This document shows positions 31,305 through 40,738 of a stretch of 64,000 nucleotides of DNA, in pieces (the stretch's first letter is position 1; each line of letters begins with the position of its first letter). The position numbers and the translations under genes are program-made. This DNA comes from Clostridium oryzae (GTDB lineage: Bacteria > Bacillota > Clostridia > Clostridiales > Clostridiaceae), in contig NZ_MZGV01000025.1 of assembly GCF_002029235.1 (NCBI RefSeq), positions 1 to 64,000 on the forward strand, written 5' to 3'. A model generated the notes under the pieces. That model worked only from the letters and a program-made list of their open reading frames with translations, was not told the DNA's origin and did no database searches.

Positions 31305-31447
31305 TAACCTACACCTCTATATTATTATTCGTCTTTTTAATTATAACCATTTTACTCATTTAATTGTCAATATCATAGAAAAACTTTTTAACCTATACGT
31401 TGCTAATTAGAATTAAAATAGGAAAAGGAATCGATCTCAAACGTAAG

Positions 31448-31474
31448 AAAAAATTCAGCACAGCTGAATTTTTT
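31448..31474 (-). terminator. Palindromic terminator after spoIIE; member of a repeat family
   Basis: AAAAAATTCAGC-ACA-GCTGAATTTTTT is a perfect palindrome with T-runs on both strands, 109 bases after the spoIIE stop. It is followed by ACCTTCA and a pyrimidine-rich stretch (to about 31520). The same arrangement occurs twice in the repeat at 46.9-47.2 kb. Confidence 0.75.
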
Positions 31475-31582
31475 ACCTTCATTCCTAACTTCTAATTCGC
31501 CATTCCTAGTTAATATTAGAGGATTTATATATCATTAAAACTATTTTTATTATAAAGTACTCATTTATTTCACAATATCACT

Positions 31583-33967
31583 CTAAGCTCCAACACTTTC
31601 ATATATCTTAGAAACAATTATAGTCATATCATCTTTAGCTCGATTTTTATTAACCGACAATGCTTTAGATATTATATCATCTGCAATTATTTTAGGGTTT
31701 AGCTCTCTGCTGTTTTCCAAATATATGCGTATCCACTCGTCCATATTAAAGTTTTTATCCACTAACTCTAAAAGGCCATCACTAAGCATCACTACAATAT
31801 CTCCTGACGAGAGTTTCTTATCAACAACATCTACATCAACTTTATCAAGAATACCAATTGGCAGCGATCTTGATTTTATAGTCTCAACAAAATTTTTTCT
31901 TTTTATATATGTAGAAACGGCTCCTACTTTCATTATGTTCATTTCACCATTGTATAAATCTATACTGCATATATCAAGTGTTGAGAATTTCTCCTCTTCG
32001 GAGAACTTCATAGACATAATAGAATTTACTGTATTAACCGCTGTATCTTTTGAAAAACCCGCCTCAGTGAATTTTTCAATTAATTCCACGGCCGCCTTGC
32101 TCTCCTTTCCAGCCTCAGAGCCAGATCCCATACCATCACTTATCATGACCATATAGTTTCCATCTCTCAGTTTTCCATAACTGTAGCTGTCTCCATTATA
32201 GCTCTCTCCATCCTTGCACTTTCTTCTTACATAAGATGATATTGAATATTTAGGCTTTTCTTCAAATTCAATAGTATATAACTTGGTAGAAGTTTTGCTA
32301 TTGAATTTATCATCTAACGGACTCATATTAATTCCTACAGCTTCATTTACAATTGGAAGTATTTCATCAGTACATGCTTTATTTTTTTCTTCGTCTTTAA
32401 CTGAGATTTTTATATTAAGTTTACCACTTTTATTCGAGTAGCAAAATACTTCCGAAAAACTTATGCCTTTAGCATCAAGCAATTTTTTAATTCTCTTCTC
32501 AGATTCTCTATTAAAACTTAGACTTGTATTAAAGTCCTGAACTAATTCGTCCACAATATCTGCCATATTATTTATATGACCCGATATTATTTTTCTCCCC
32601 TCGATAAGCCTATTATGCCACATTTCATTTAATACATAATTATCAACTATCTCCTCGGCATTTTTAATCAGCATATTTTTTTTGACACATTTTCTTTCTA
32701 ATTCATCTGGGAACTTACCATTATTGTTTTGGTAATTTTCTATCAGTTCACCAAACGCACAATATGTGTAATGTATTTCTCTCTTCCAGCATAGAGAATT
32801 CATACTGCAATTTGCACAAACGCTATCAGCTAAATTATCGATCATAGCACCGCTTTTACTCTTCATAAGAAGCCTGTCGTTATTTACAAGATTCTTCACT
32901 GTATTAGACATTCCATAGAGAACGTAAGAAAAATTTTTTAGTCTCTCTACAAATATGCTTTTAACATTCTCAATATAGTCTTTATTAATTTCATCATTCT
33001 TTGTCTCCCAGTCAAATATTAATGATAGTTTGGAATACTGTTTATCTCCTATACATAGAAGTATTCCTATGGCAATAATAACTTCTTCACCTTTAAACGT
33101 ACCACCAATATTTCCATAAAGTTTTATAATGAAAAATGCTACTGCGAAGGCAGCTGAACTTATCCATTTTCCCGTATCTCTAAACACACCCATTGTAAGT
33201 CCGCAAAATCCATATATAGCTATATATAGCGTTACATTATCAGAGGTTATTCCAATCATCATTCCTACTGCAACACCTGCTGCTGATCCTATAGATGTAC
33301 CAGTTATGTATGCACATATTCCTACAAAACACAGACCTGAAATATTTCTTAAAGAGATTCCAAGAGGTGCTATGCCCCATGTACCAGCTATAACCAGCGC
33401 ACTTAAAATAACCATACTAATAATTTCCTCATTATTATATACATATTTTGTTTTTATCTCTTTATAGCATAACAATGCATAATTCATAATATAATATAAT
33501 ACAAGTATACATATACTATCGCCCAAGGAAAATAAAACACTTGAAAGTAAAGTACAACTTTCTAATAAATAGCTTATTAATATGTCACCACATATGATAG
33601 CAGCCATATATATTATAATCTTACTTTTTTTAGACATCTTATATATAAAATAATTAGTGAATACAAGTAATACAACAAATATTAGATTACCCGTGAGATT
33701 CGCTACATTACTATAAATAGAAATATATCCAATAAAACTTCCAAGCCCTATCAGCATAGGAGTTTTCCTATCACGATTCATTAACACAGCTATTATAAAT
33801 GCTATACCGAAAGGGGCCCTATGATTAGTAAGCATAACTCTGCTTATAAAAAAGCCAAATATGCAGTATATAATAATACTTAAATATACATCACTCTTTA
33901 TACTTTTAGGAGCATAATTCTCCGTGCCTTTTCTCTTGTATGTATTAACTTCCATTCCGTATTGCAT
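31583..33967 (-). CDS. spoIIE: Stage II sporulation protein E, SpoIIE phosphatase
   Basis: A 794-residue PP2C-type phosphatase that dephosphorylates SpoIIAA and so activates sigma-F in the forespore. The N-terminal third (about 27-320) holds around ten membrane segments. A central regulatory domain (about 330-580) with several cysteines follows, then the PP2C domain with SDGMGSGSEAGKES and VVMLSDGLLELV metal-binding motifs. The start is ATG, 11 bases after AAAGGTG. Its place between the tRNA operon and tilS matches Bacillus. No clear Spo0A box was found upstream by eye. Confidence 0.96.
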   Translation of the reverse strand: MQYGMEVNTYKRKGTENYAPKSIKSDVYLSIIIYCIFGFFISRVMLTNHRAPFGIAFIIAVLMNRDRKTPMLIGLGSFIGYISIYSNVANLTGNLIFVVLLVFTNYFIYKMSKKSKIIIYMAAIICGDILISYLLESCTLLSSVLFSLGDSICILVLYYIMNYALLCYKEIKTKYVYNNEEIISMVILSALVIAGTWGIAPLGISLRNISGLCFVGICAYITGTSIGSAAGVAVGMMIGITSDNVTLYIAIYGFCGLTMGVFRDTGKWISSAAFAVAFFIIKLYGNIGGTFKGEEVIIAIGILLCIGDKQYSKLSLIFDWETKNDEINKDYIENVKSIFVERLKNFSYVLYGMSNTVKNLVNNDRLLMKSKSGAMIDNLADSVCANCSMNSLCWKREIHYTYCAFGELIENYQNNNGKFPDELERKCVKKNMLIKNAEEIVDNYVLNEMWHNRLIEGRKIISGHINNMADIVDELVQDFNTSLSFNRESEKRIKKLLDAKGISFSEVFCYSNKSGKLNIKISVKDEEKNKACTDEILPIVNEAVGINMSPLDDKFNSKTSTKLYTIEFEEKPKYSISSYVRRKCKDGESYNGDSYSYGKLRDGNYMVMISDGMGSGSEAGKESKAAVELIEKFTEAGFSKDTAVNTVNSIMSMKFSEEEKFSTLDICSIDLYNGEMNIMKVGAVSTYIKRKNFVETIKSRSLPIGILDKVDVDVVDKKLSSGDIVVMLSDGLLELVDKNFNMDEWIRIYLENSRELNPKIIADDIISKALSVNKNRAKDDMTIIVSKIYESVGA

Positions 33968-34483
33968 CTAATACACCACACCTTTATAAATTAATTTCGT
34001 TCTATATATCAAGGATTAAGTTCATTATATTATCTGCTTATGAATATTTATCCCTGAAACGTGTAGTTTTATTATAGCAAAGCCAATTGGAATTATATGT
34101 CAATTAATCTGAATTTTAAATTTTTTCGTAGGACATATATTTATCAATACTAATAAAAACGGACATAAAAAACTTCTCGATTTATACTGTTATCACTACA
34201 TATTGTTATTGCAATTCTATATACTATCCTATATTGTTATTTCTAAATTTTCTGGATATTTCAAAGAACCGATAAATTTGTCACCGTTAGTAACTCTTTA
34301 AGTTCTTTTGATGATAATTAATTGTAATATTTTTTATTAAGTACAATTTGTCATATGACTATAAAAATGGAATGTTGTGGCACTACCAAAACTGATCCGT
34401 TCATTAAGCACTTGTAACAAAAGTATATCTTAACATTATGCAAAAGTTATCCACAATTGGTAAAAGCATAAATTCCTAGAAAC
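33968..34483. other. Long intergenic region upstream of spoIIE
   Basis: About 515 bases with no ORF that has a ribosome site, no tRNA-like fold and no terminator other than the one at its right end. It must contain the spoIIE promoter, but I could not assign -35/-10 or a TGTCGAA Spo0A box with confidence. Confidence 0.5.
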
Positions 34484-34484
34484 T

Positions 34485-34510
34485 AAAAAAAGACTCACAA
34501 CTGTGAGTCT
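34485..34510 (-). terminator. Terminator of the tRNA operon
   Basis: AGACTCAC with GTGAGTCT around a 4-base loop, followed on the minus strand by seven T. It lies directly after the elongator tRNA-Met. Confidence 0.88.
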
Positions 34511-34513
34511 CTG

Positions 34514-34590
34514 TAGTAGCGGAAATAGGACTTGAACCTACGACACTTCGGGTATGAACCGAATGCTCTAGCCAGCTGAGCTATTCCGCC
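34514..34590 (-). tRNA. tRNA-Met (CAT), elongator; 3' end reads CTA not CCA
   Basis: A cloverleaf with acceptor GGCGGAA/TTCCGCT (G1-U72, as in the Bacillus elongator tRNA-Met), anticodon loop TTCATAC (CAT) and T-loop TTCAAGT. After discriminator A the gene reads CTA where CCA would be expected, so the mature end must be made by CCA-adding enzyme. The other tRNA genes in the window encode CCA. Confidence 0.93.
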
Positions 34591-34602
34591 ATAATATTTA
34601 AA

Positions 34603-34678
<76 letters not shown>

Positions 34679-34688
34679 ATATATAATT

Positions 34689-34779
34689 TGGTGCTGAAGA
34701 CCGGAATCGAACCGGTACGGGAGGTAAGTCCCGCAGGATTTTAAGTCCTGTGCGTCTGCCAGTTCCGCCACTCCAGCAC
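34689..34779 (-). tRNA. tRNA-Leu (TAA)
   Basis: A 91-base class II tRNA with a long variable arm (GGGACTTACCTCCC), anticodon loop CTTAAAA (TAA), T-loop TTCGATT and encoded CCA. It is the first gene of the tRNA-Leu, tRNA-fMet, tRNA-Met operon. Confidence 0.95.
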
Positions 34780-34784
34780 TTACT

Positions 34785-34854
34785 GTCAGCTGCTTACCGC
34801 TTACTGCTTGCTGACGACATAAGTTATTATAATATGAATCATATGTGTTGTCAA
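34785..34854 (-). promoter_or_regulatory. Consensus promoter and leader hairpin of the tRNA operon
   Basis: Minus strand: a perfect TTGACA (34849-34854), a 17-base spacer and a perfect TATAAT (34826-34831). The leader then contains GTCAGC...GCTGAC (34785-34815), a hairpin whose loop holds three AAGCRGT-like repeats, 5 bases before tRNA-Leu. 34855-35037 shows no gene. Confidence 0.88.
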
Positions 34855-35037
34855 CTATTTTTATAATAATATTTTAATTTATTTTTCTGATAGCAAAGTA
34901 TATTTAAAAAACAATATATAAAAAGTCAGTTAATCACTAATTTATTAGTGAAAAGAATAGCTATTATAGTATGACTCATACAATCTGAATATACACATAA
35001 TAAAAAGGACTAAATTAGTCCTTTAAATTCTAAATTA

Positions 35038-35442
35038 TTAACCTCTTCTGCTATAGCCTCTTCCTTTAGCTTCCTGATGTTTTTTTACATCCTGCTGCCT
35101 TTCTTCACTGTCTTTAAGAAATCTAGACATTATATCTTCAAAATCAGAAGGGTTTTGCTTATTCTTATCCGCTGACCAATCTATTTCAACTGGTTTAGAT
35201 GATTTCTGATGTTGAATAGCTTGTTTAATAGATAGACTTATCTTTCCATTATCATCTACAGAAATTACTTTTACCTTAACCTTATCTTTTTCTTTTAAAT
35301 GTTCTCTTATGTCCTTTACGAATGTATCTGCGACCTCTGAAATGTGCACTAGTCCTGTTTTACCTTCCACATCAACAAATGCACCAAAGTTGGTGATATT
35401 TATCACTGTACCCTCTATTATGTTTCCTGCCTTTAAGGTCAT
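35038..35442 (-). CDS. S1 RNA-binding domain protein (YabR/GSP13-like)
   Basis: A 134-residue protein. The N-terminal 70 residues are a clear S1 domain (GNIIEGTVINITNFGAFVDV, then GLVHISEVAD). The rest is a charged, disordered tail rich in K, Q and E ending in RGYSRRG. GGAGGAG precedes the ATG. It sits downstream of divIC, as yabR does in Bacillus. It probably binds RNA or ribosomes; the precise role is not known. Confidence 0.93.
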   Translation of the reverse strand: MTLKAGNIIEGTVINITNFGAFVDVEGKTGLVHISEVADTFVKDIREHLKEKDKVKVKVISVDDNGKISLSIKQAIQHQKSSKPVEIDWSADKNKQNPSDFEDIMSRFLKDSEERQQDVKKHQEAKGRGYSRRG

Positions 35443-35492
35443 ATTAAAAAGACTCCTCCTTAAAAATATGATTATTTTAATTTATTGGTGAC

Positions 35493-35780
35493 TTATTTAT
35501 TATTATATTTAGGCATTACTGGAGTCTCATTAGGCTTTATATATCCCAACTTCTCTCTCGCTTGTCTTTCAGCAAAACTTTTAGGGTTAGTTTTAGATTC
35601 TTCAAGTTGTGCTCTTGACTGCTCCTCTGTTGCCTTAACTTTTTGGAATTCAATGCTAGCACTACGAGCCTCTGCATTAAGTCTTACCATCGACATTTCC
35701 TGCTTAACTAGTATAAATGAAAAATAGATTAATAGCAATGATACAATTATTTTTCTAAAATTTAACTCTTTCCCTTTCAT
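35493..35780 (-). CDS. divIC: Septum formation initiator DivIC/FtsB-like
   Basis: A 95-residue bitopic membrane protein. A short cytoplasmic N terminus (MKGKELNFRK) precedes one membrane helix (about 11-27), then an extracellular coiled coil and the conserved C-terminal REKLGYIKPNE motif. The start is at MKGKEL, 7 bases after GAGGTG; an ATG five codons earlier overlaps that site. It acts in the divisome with FtsL and DivIB, both encoded elsewhere. Between yabQ and the S1 gene, as in Bacillus. Confidence 0.9.
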   Translation of the reverse strand: MKGKELNFRKIIVSLLLIYFSFILVKQEMSMVRLNAEARSASIEFQKVKATEEQSRAQLEESKTNPKSFAERQAREKLGYIKPNETPVMPKYNNK

Positions 35781-35872
35781 AGCACTACACCTCATATTTT
35801 GAGATAAATCCTATTATCTATTTTAATTAGATTCCTAAATTTATTCAAGGTATTTTGTTAAATTTTATTTAA

Positions 35873-36265
35873 TTATTTTATTTTTTTTATCTTGTCCAGA
35901 AAAATTCTGAATGGATATGATATGTATTTAGCTAAAATCCTTAAAATTTTAACTACATAAAAATTTATTTTGCTTTGCAAGGCAGTGAATTTTCTGCTTA
36001 TAGTTCTAAAATACATATATATCCCTACCGCCATACAAAGATAAACATATAATCCTATAACCGCTTGATTTGTATATAATAAAAAAATAAATATTATTAT
36101 AGCAGCGAGAATCCAAAATAAAATGTCCTCGATAACAATAAGTAACTTATATATATTCTCATAACCTCTGAATACTTTATATATATCAAACATGAAGCCT
36201 AATAATATACCTGCTAAAAAACTATAGCTCACTAATTTAATCTGCATATATAATGTAAATAACAT
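35873..36265 (-). CDS. yabQ: Spore cortex biosynthesis protein YabQ
   Basis: A 130-residue membrane protein with about four hydrophobic segments (about 8-30, 42-65, 68-88) and a basic tail (LDKIKKIK). The sequence and position right after yabP identify YabQ, which in B. subtilis is needed for cortex formation in the forespore outer membrane. The start lies 6 bases after the yabP stop. Confidence 0.9.
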   Translation of the reverse strand: MLFTLYMQIKLVSYSFLAGILLGFMFDIYKVFRGYENIYKLLIVIEDILFWILAAIIIFIFLLYTNQAVIGLYVYLCMAVGIYMYFRTISRKFTALQSKINFYVVKILRILAKYISYPFRIFLDKIKKIK

Positions 36266-36271
36266 ATACTT

Positions 36272-36565
36272 CTATCTAAAGAGCCTTGATATAATAGTCT
36301 CTTTGTCCTTTTTAACTTGCTGAGCCGTATATACACATGAATCAATTGTACCAATTATCAACACTTCTCCATTTTGTACATCCAGCTTATTCATTTTTAA
36401 TCCGGAACCTTTAATAACTAGTGAGCCTTTGCAGGTATTGAAAAAAATTTTTTCTTCATTAAAACTTATTACCTCTATTACTCCTGTTAAGAATAACTTA
36501 CTTCTATTTTCAAGTGTCAAATTACTTTTTCTGTCCTCTAATTTGACCTCCTTTTTTAGTTCCAA
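36272..36565 (-). CDS. yabP: Sporulation protein YabP
   Basis: A 97-residue protein of the YabP/YqfC family, with the pattern NRSKLFLTGVIEVISFNEE followed by a beta-rich C terminus (LVIKGSGLKMNKLDVQNGEVLIIG). TTG start, 7 bases after GAGGGG. Directly upstream of yabQ and very likely cotranscribed under a mother-cell sigma factor, by analogy with Bacillus. Confidence 0.92.
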   Translation of the reverse strand: MELKKEVKLEDRKSNLTLENRSKLFLTGVIEVISFNEEKIFFNTCKGSLVIKGSGLKMNKLDVQNGEVLIIGTIDSCVYTAQQVKKDKETIISRLFR

Positions 36566-36632
36566 CTTTCATCCCCTCCCACTTATTGATAATATATGTA
36601 TAGGGAGTGAAAGTTATTACTATATTCACATA

Positions 36633-36896
36633 TTATTCATCAGTATCTTCTTCTCCAACTAATATTTCATACATATCCCTAGCACTTTCTTTTCTAACAT
36701 GATCATCTATGGATACTATCTTAGCTTTTAAAATTTTAGCAGCAAACCTTATTTCTATAATATCTTCAGGATTAACATCAGTTCCTGCCTTGGCAACTTT
36801 ACCATTTATTAACACTCTGCCATTATCACAGGCTTCCTTTGCTACTGTTCTTCTCTTAATTATTCTAGAAACCTTAAGATATTTATCTAACCTCAT
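36633..36896 (-). CDS. rqcP: S4-domain protein RqcP (YabO)
   Basis: An 87-residue RNA-binding protein. The S4 domain (MRLDKYLKVSRIIKRRTVAKEA at the N terminus; GRVLINGKVAKAGT) makes up most of it. In B. subtilis it works with RqcH in ribosome-associated quality control, adding alanine tails. The start at 36896 follows AAGGAG by 7 bases; a 10-codon in-frame extension lacks a site. It lies between hup and yabP, as in Bacillus. Confidence 0.93.
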   Translation of the reverse strand: MRLDKYLKVSRIIKRRTVAKEACDNGRVLINGKVAKAGTDVNPEDIIEIRFAAKILKAKIVSIDDHVRKESARDMYEILVGEEDTDE

Positions 36897-37011
36897 AAAA
36901 ACACTCCTTATTCTCAATAAAAACATATTGTTATATATACCATTTTATTAATGCTAATAATGCCTAAAAATGAAAGAGGGATACATCCAAAGTTGATGTT
37001 CCCAATTAATG

Positions 37012-37036
37012 AAAAAACCCGGACAATTCCGGGTTT
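37012..37036 (-). terminator. Terminator after hup
   Basis: AAACCCGG with CCGGGTTT around a 6-base loop, followed on the minus strand by TTTTTT. It starts 4 bases after the hup stop. Confidence 0.9.
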
Positions 37037-37039
37037 AAG

Positions 37040-37315
37040 TTATTTTGCAACTTTGTCCTTAAATTCCTTACCAGCTTTAAATACTGGAACTACTGTTGCA
37101 GGAATTGATATTTTCTCTTTTGTTCTAGGATTTCTGCCTTCCCTAGCTGCTCTTTCTCTAGTTTCAAATGTTCCAAAGCCAACTAGTTGAACTTTTTGAC
37201 CTTCAGCAAGAGCCTCTTGAACACTATCAACAAATGCCTTTAATGCAGTTTCTGCATCTTTCTTTGTTAATTTACTCTTTTCAGCCATGCTTGAAATTAA
37301 ATCCGCTTTATTCAC
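37040..37315 (-). CDS. hup: Nucleoid protein HU
   Basis: A 91-residue histone-like protein: MNKADLISSMAEKSKLTKKDAE helices, GFGTFETRERAAREGRNPRT (strand-arm region) and the PVFKAGKEFKD C terminus. AAGGAGGA precedes the ATG. Monocistronic with a strong terminator; its place between yabN and rqcP is common in clostridia. Confidence 0.98.
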   Translation of the reverse strand: MNKADLISSMAEKSKLTKKDAETALKAFVDSVQEALAEGQKVQLVGFGTFETRERAAREGRNPRTKEKISIPATVVPVFKAGKEFKDKVAK

Positions 37316-37542
37316 TTTATTTTCCTCCTTAAATATTTAGAGTAATATAAGTCATACTAAGTATAACTTCATTGGTATCTTGCTAAAACACTTAATTTAC
37401 CTCATTCCATATTATATATCTATTTATATTACTAGTCTATAGATTTAACAAATTATTTAACAAATATGCCATATAAAAGATGTTATGCGATAAATAATGT
37501 TTCGCTTTTTCTGTAATTAATACTATTATTCTCCGTAAAAGG

Positions 37543-39012
37543 CTAAATTCCTTCTTTAAAGTCTAATTTTTTTATTTTTGATTCCTCCCACAATGAATTC
37601 ATTTGTTCTAGCGTCATATCTTTAAGTTCAACACCCGACTTTAAAGCTGCTTTCTCCATGTAGTCAAACCGCCTTATGAACTTATCACTAGCAGCATTCA
37701 ATGCTTCCTCAGAATCTAAATTCATAAATCTAGCAACATTTACTATCGAAAACAGTAAATCGCCCATTTCTTCTAGTATTCTTGCCCTATTTTTACCTTT
37801 ATATACCTCTTTTAGTTCAATATATTCTTCTTTTACTTTATCTAGAGCACCTTCTACCTTGTCCCAATCAAAATTAACTTTTTTAGCCTTATTTTGAATT
37901 TTCTCTGCTCTAATTAATGCCGGTAAAATCCTTGCAATATGTTTCATCTCATCCGTTATTGTTTCATATCCATTTTCTTCTTTTTTTATTTCATCCCAAT
38001 TAACAAGTACCTCATCAGAATTTTCAACTTTCTTAGTACCAAATACATGTGGATGCCTTAAAATCATCTTATCGCATATAGCTATTATAATATCATTGAT
38101 GTTATAATAGCCTTCTTCCTTTCCAAGTGCGGCATGGAAAACAACTTGGAAGAGTACATCCCCTAATTCCTCAACTATCTTATCGTCGTCTTTTTGATCT
38201 ATAGCTTCCACTGCTTCATAACTCTCCTCTATTAGAGCCCTTTTTATAGATTCATGAGTCTGTTCCCTATCCCATGGGCATCCATTTTCCCCTATAAGAG
38301 TATCCATTATATTTATAAGATCTTGAAAATCCTTACCATTATTTTCATCCTTAGGAATATATATAGATGTAAGATGATCTATTTCTTCTTGCCTATCTAA
38401 TTCATACAATGAAATTTTCTTTACTACTTCCATGTCTTTTATTCCTGCTGCTCTGATAAAATATATTTCGGTATCATCACGATAATATGAAAGAAGGTTA
38501 AGCTTAACTTCAGATGCTATAAACTTATCATATACTTGCGATATAACAACTCCAGTTCTTTTATCCATAACCTGATTTTTAATATCAAATGCATCGATAA
38601 TCTTGAACCCTTCTATAGGATCTATCTCTAGTGACTCCATAATCACATCGATAAAACTAACAGCCGGAATAACCTCGTAATTTATGCCATTATTTTTACA
38701 ATGATCTATTATCAATGATACAGATTTTTCAGCTACTAGTGGATGCCCAGGAACTGCATAAATAATGTCTCCGTGCTCTATCCATTTATTAATAACATCA
38801 TTTGCTATAAACTCATACACCTCATCAAAGCTATCAAATTTCTCGTAAGCATAATCATACGTACTGTATACTATTCCTTCCTTCTTCAAATACTCTACCG
38901 TAGGATGCTTTTCTGTCCTAAGAATCGTATATGGACAATTTTTCAGTGCTTCTATAGTTCCTATCGTGAGAGCTTCATAATTTCCTGGACCTAACCCTAC
39001 TATCCTAATCAT
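37543..39012 (-). CDS. yabN: YabN: tetrapyrrole-methylase-like/MazG fusion
   Basis: A 489-residue two-domain protein. The N-terminal half (about 1-225) has the SAM-methylase-like start IRIVGLGPGNYEALT and VPGHPLVAE. The C-terminal half (about 230-489) is a MazG nucleotide pyrophosphohydrolase with two all-alpha repeats, including CPWDREQTHESIKR, EESYE and EELGDVLFQVVFHA. The MazG part is expected to hydrolyse non-canonical NTPs; the methylase activity is unproven. AAGGAGG precedes the ATG, and it follows the spoVB-like gene by 20 bases. Confidence 0.95.
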   Translation of the reverse strand: MIRIVGLGPGNYEALTIGTIEALKNCPYTILRTEKHPTVEYLKKEGIVYSTYDYAYEKFDSFDEVYEFIANDVINKWIEHGDIIYAVPGHPLVAEKSVSLIIDHCKNNGINYEVIPAVSFIDVIMESLEIDPIEGFKIIDAFDIKNQVMDKRTGVVISQVYDKFIASEVKLNLLSYYRDDTEIYFIRAAGIKDMEVVKKISLYELDRQEEIDHLTSIYIPKDENNGKDFQDLINIMDTLIGENGCPWDREQTHESIKRALIEESYEAVEAIDQKDDDKIVEELGDVLFQVVFHAALGKEEGYYNINDIIIAICDKMILRHPHVFGTKKVENSDEVLVNWDEIKKEENGYETITDEMKHIARILPALIRAEKIQNKAKKVNFDWDKVEGALDKVKEEYIELKEVYKGKNRARILEEMGDLLFSIVNVARFMNLDSEEALNAASDKFIRRFDYMEKAALKSGVELKDMTLEQMNSLWEESKIKKLDFKEGI

Positions 39013-39032
39013 CCATCATTTCCTCCTTAACG

Positions 39033-40550
39033 TTACTTTTGATGCTGATATTTAAACACTCCAAATAATAACATCATTAATACATACAATAATCCACCTG
39101 ATAATACAGATGTAATACAGGCTGCAGCATTGCTTATTGTATAATTATATACATACTGATACATAAAGACAACACCTATGGTCATTATTACGGATGCGTA
39201 AGCAGGTTTTATAACTATATCATAATAATTAACAGTAATGCCTAACCTTCTATGTAAAGCTATCATATTAAGTAGCGACGTAATGAAATATGCAACCAAT
39301 GTTCCTATTACAGCACCATAAATATTAACGTTTTTTATTGGCACAATTAATATCGTTATAACTATTTTAAAAATACACCCTATTAATAAATTCTTTATAG
39401 GTATATTGTAGTGTCCTGTCCCTTGAAGCAATGCTGTAGAAATTTGAGTTAATATTATGAACGGTATTATTAGTGAAGAATACCTTAATAGCATATCCCC
39501 TCCTGAATGCCCTGGAAATATAAGAGCCAAAATAGGATATGCAAGAAAAAATAAACCGCATGTAGAGGGTAAAGCTATGACCATAGATAATTTTATGGAT
39601 GTCTCAACTTTATTTATCAATTCCATCCTTTTTTTTAATGCCACAGCCTCTGCTATAATAGGTATCAATGATGATGAAAGCGCTATTGAAAGAGTCAGAG
39701 GTACATTAATTAATACCATGGCTTTTCCTGTTAGTTGTCCATATAATATGGTGGCTTCTTTATAGCTGTACCCGGCTTGTAGAAGTTTTTGTGGTAAAAG
39801 TATTGAATCTATTAAGTTCATTATCGTACCTACAGATGTACCCAAAGAAATCGGTATAGCTATGTTTAATAACTGAGTAAGTACTTTATGATCCTTCTTC
39901 CTTTTTACAAAAGTTATACTTTTTTTAATTTTCCTAAATTTTATGTATAGATAAAAACTTCCTAAAATTCCTCCAGCTGCTGCTCCAAATGCTGCTCCTC
40001 CGGCAGAGAATTCTATACCTTTAGGTAATAATAAGAATGCAAGACCTACTCCGAATATAACTCTTCCAAGCTGTTCTATAAGCTGAGATATAGAAGTTGG
40101 AATCATGTTCTGCATCCCTTGAAAAAAGCCTCTATATACACTCATGATTCCTATAAATACAGGTGCTGCACCTATCCCTATCAAAGAATAAACTGTTTTC
40201 GTATCCCAATTAAACACCTTTATTATTTGAGCAGGAAATAAAATAAAAGCTAATGAAAATCCACCTCCCAAAATAATCATAACCAACATAGCTTTATTAA
40301 TAATTTCGAACATTTCCGCTCTATCATTTATAGCGTTATTTTCAGAAATCATCTTTGAAATAGCAACTGGCATTCCTGATGCTACACCTATAAAGAACAT
40401 ATATAAGGGATAAGTCATTTGATAATATCCTATACCTTCATCTCCTATAAGCATTATAATGGGCCATCTAAAAAATAGTCCAAGAAATCTTACAAAAACA
40501 CCAGTTATTCCAAGTATAACAGTACCTTTTATTAATGACTGCTTTACCAT
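39033..40550 (-). CDS. SpoVB-like MATE/MOP-family lipid flippase
   Basis: A membrane protein of about 505 residues with 14 hydrophobic segments, of the polysaccharide-biosynthesis/MurJ-SpoVB family (MVKQSLIKGTVILGITGVF start, GIGYYQMTYPLY near residue 45). The start is at MVKQSL, after GGAGGTG; a 13-codon upstream extension is rejected. It corresponds to yabM, between spoVT and yabN. SpoVB proteins export cortex precursors during sporulation; whether this one serves spores or vegetative wall synthesis is an inference. Confidence 0.88.
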   Translation of the reverse strand: MVKQSLIKGTVILGITGVFVRFLGLFFRWPIIMLIGDEGIGYYQMTYPLYMFFIGVASGMPVAISKMISENNAINDRAEMFEIINKAMLVMIILGGGFSLAFILFPAQIIKVFNWDTKTVYSLIGIGAAPVFIGIMSVYRGFFQGMQNMIPTSISQLIEQLGRVIFGVGLAFLLLPKGIEFSAGGAAFGAAAGGILGSFYLYIKFRKIKKSITFVKRKKDHKVLTQLLNIAIPISLGTSVGTIMNLIDSILLPQKLLQAGYSYKEATILYGQLTGKAMVLINVPLTLSIALSSSLIPIIAEAVALKKRMELINKVETSIKLSMVIALPSTCGLFFLAYPILALIFPGHSGGDMLLRYSSLIIPFIILTQISTALLQGTGHYNIPIKNLLIGCIFKIVITILIVPIKNVNIYGAVIGTLVAYFITSLLNMIALHRRLGITVNYYDIVIKPAYASVIMTIGVVFMYQYVYNYTISNAAACITSVLSGGLLYVLMMLLFGVFKYQHQK

Positions 40551-40738
40551 AAAACACCTCCATAATACAAACTGGAAATAAGTATACAAAATCGTTGGAT
40601 TTAAACTTATTACTCATATATCTATTAATATTTGTGTTATGGAGGTTATAGTATCTATTTATATAAAATATTTCTGTTTTATTGAATAATGTAATATATG
40701 TTTGTCAATAATTTAAACGAAACAAATGAGCCACTTAA

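Noticed and set aside
33968-34483. CRISPR, tRNA or small RNA gene in the spoIIE upstream gap
   Set aside because: No regular repeats, cloverleaf or good terminator were found; only AT-rich sequence.
36951-37190. 79-codon plus-strand ORF over hup
   Set aside because: No ribosome site, and it runs antisense through the hup coding region and terminator.
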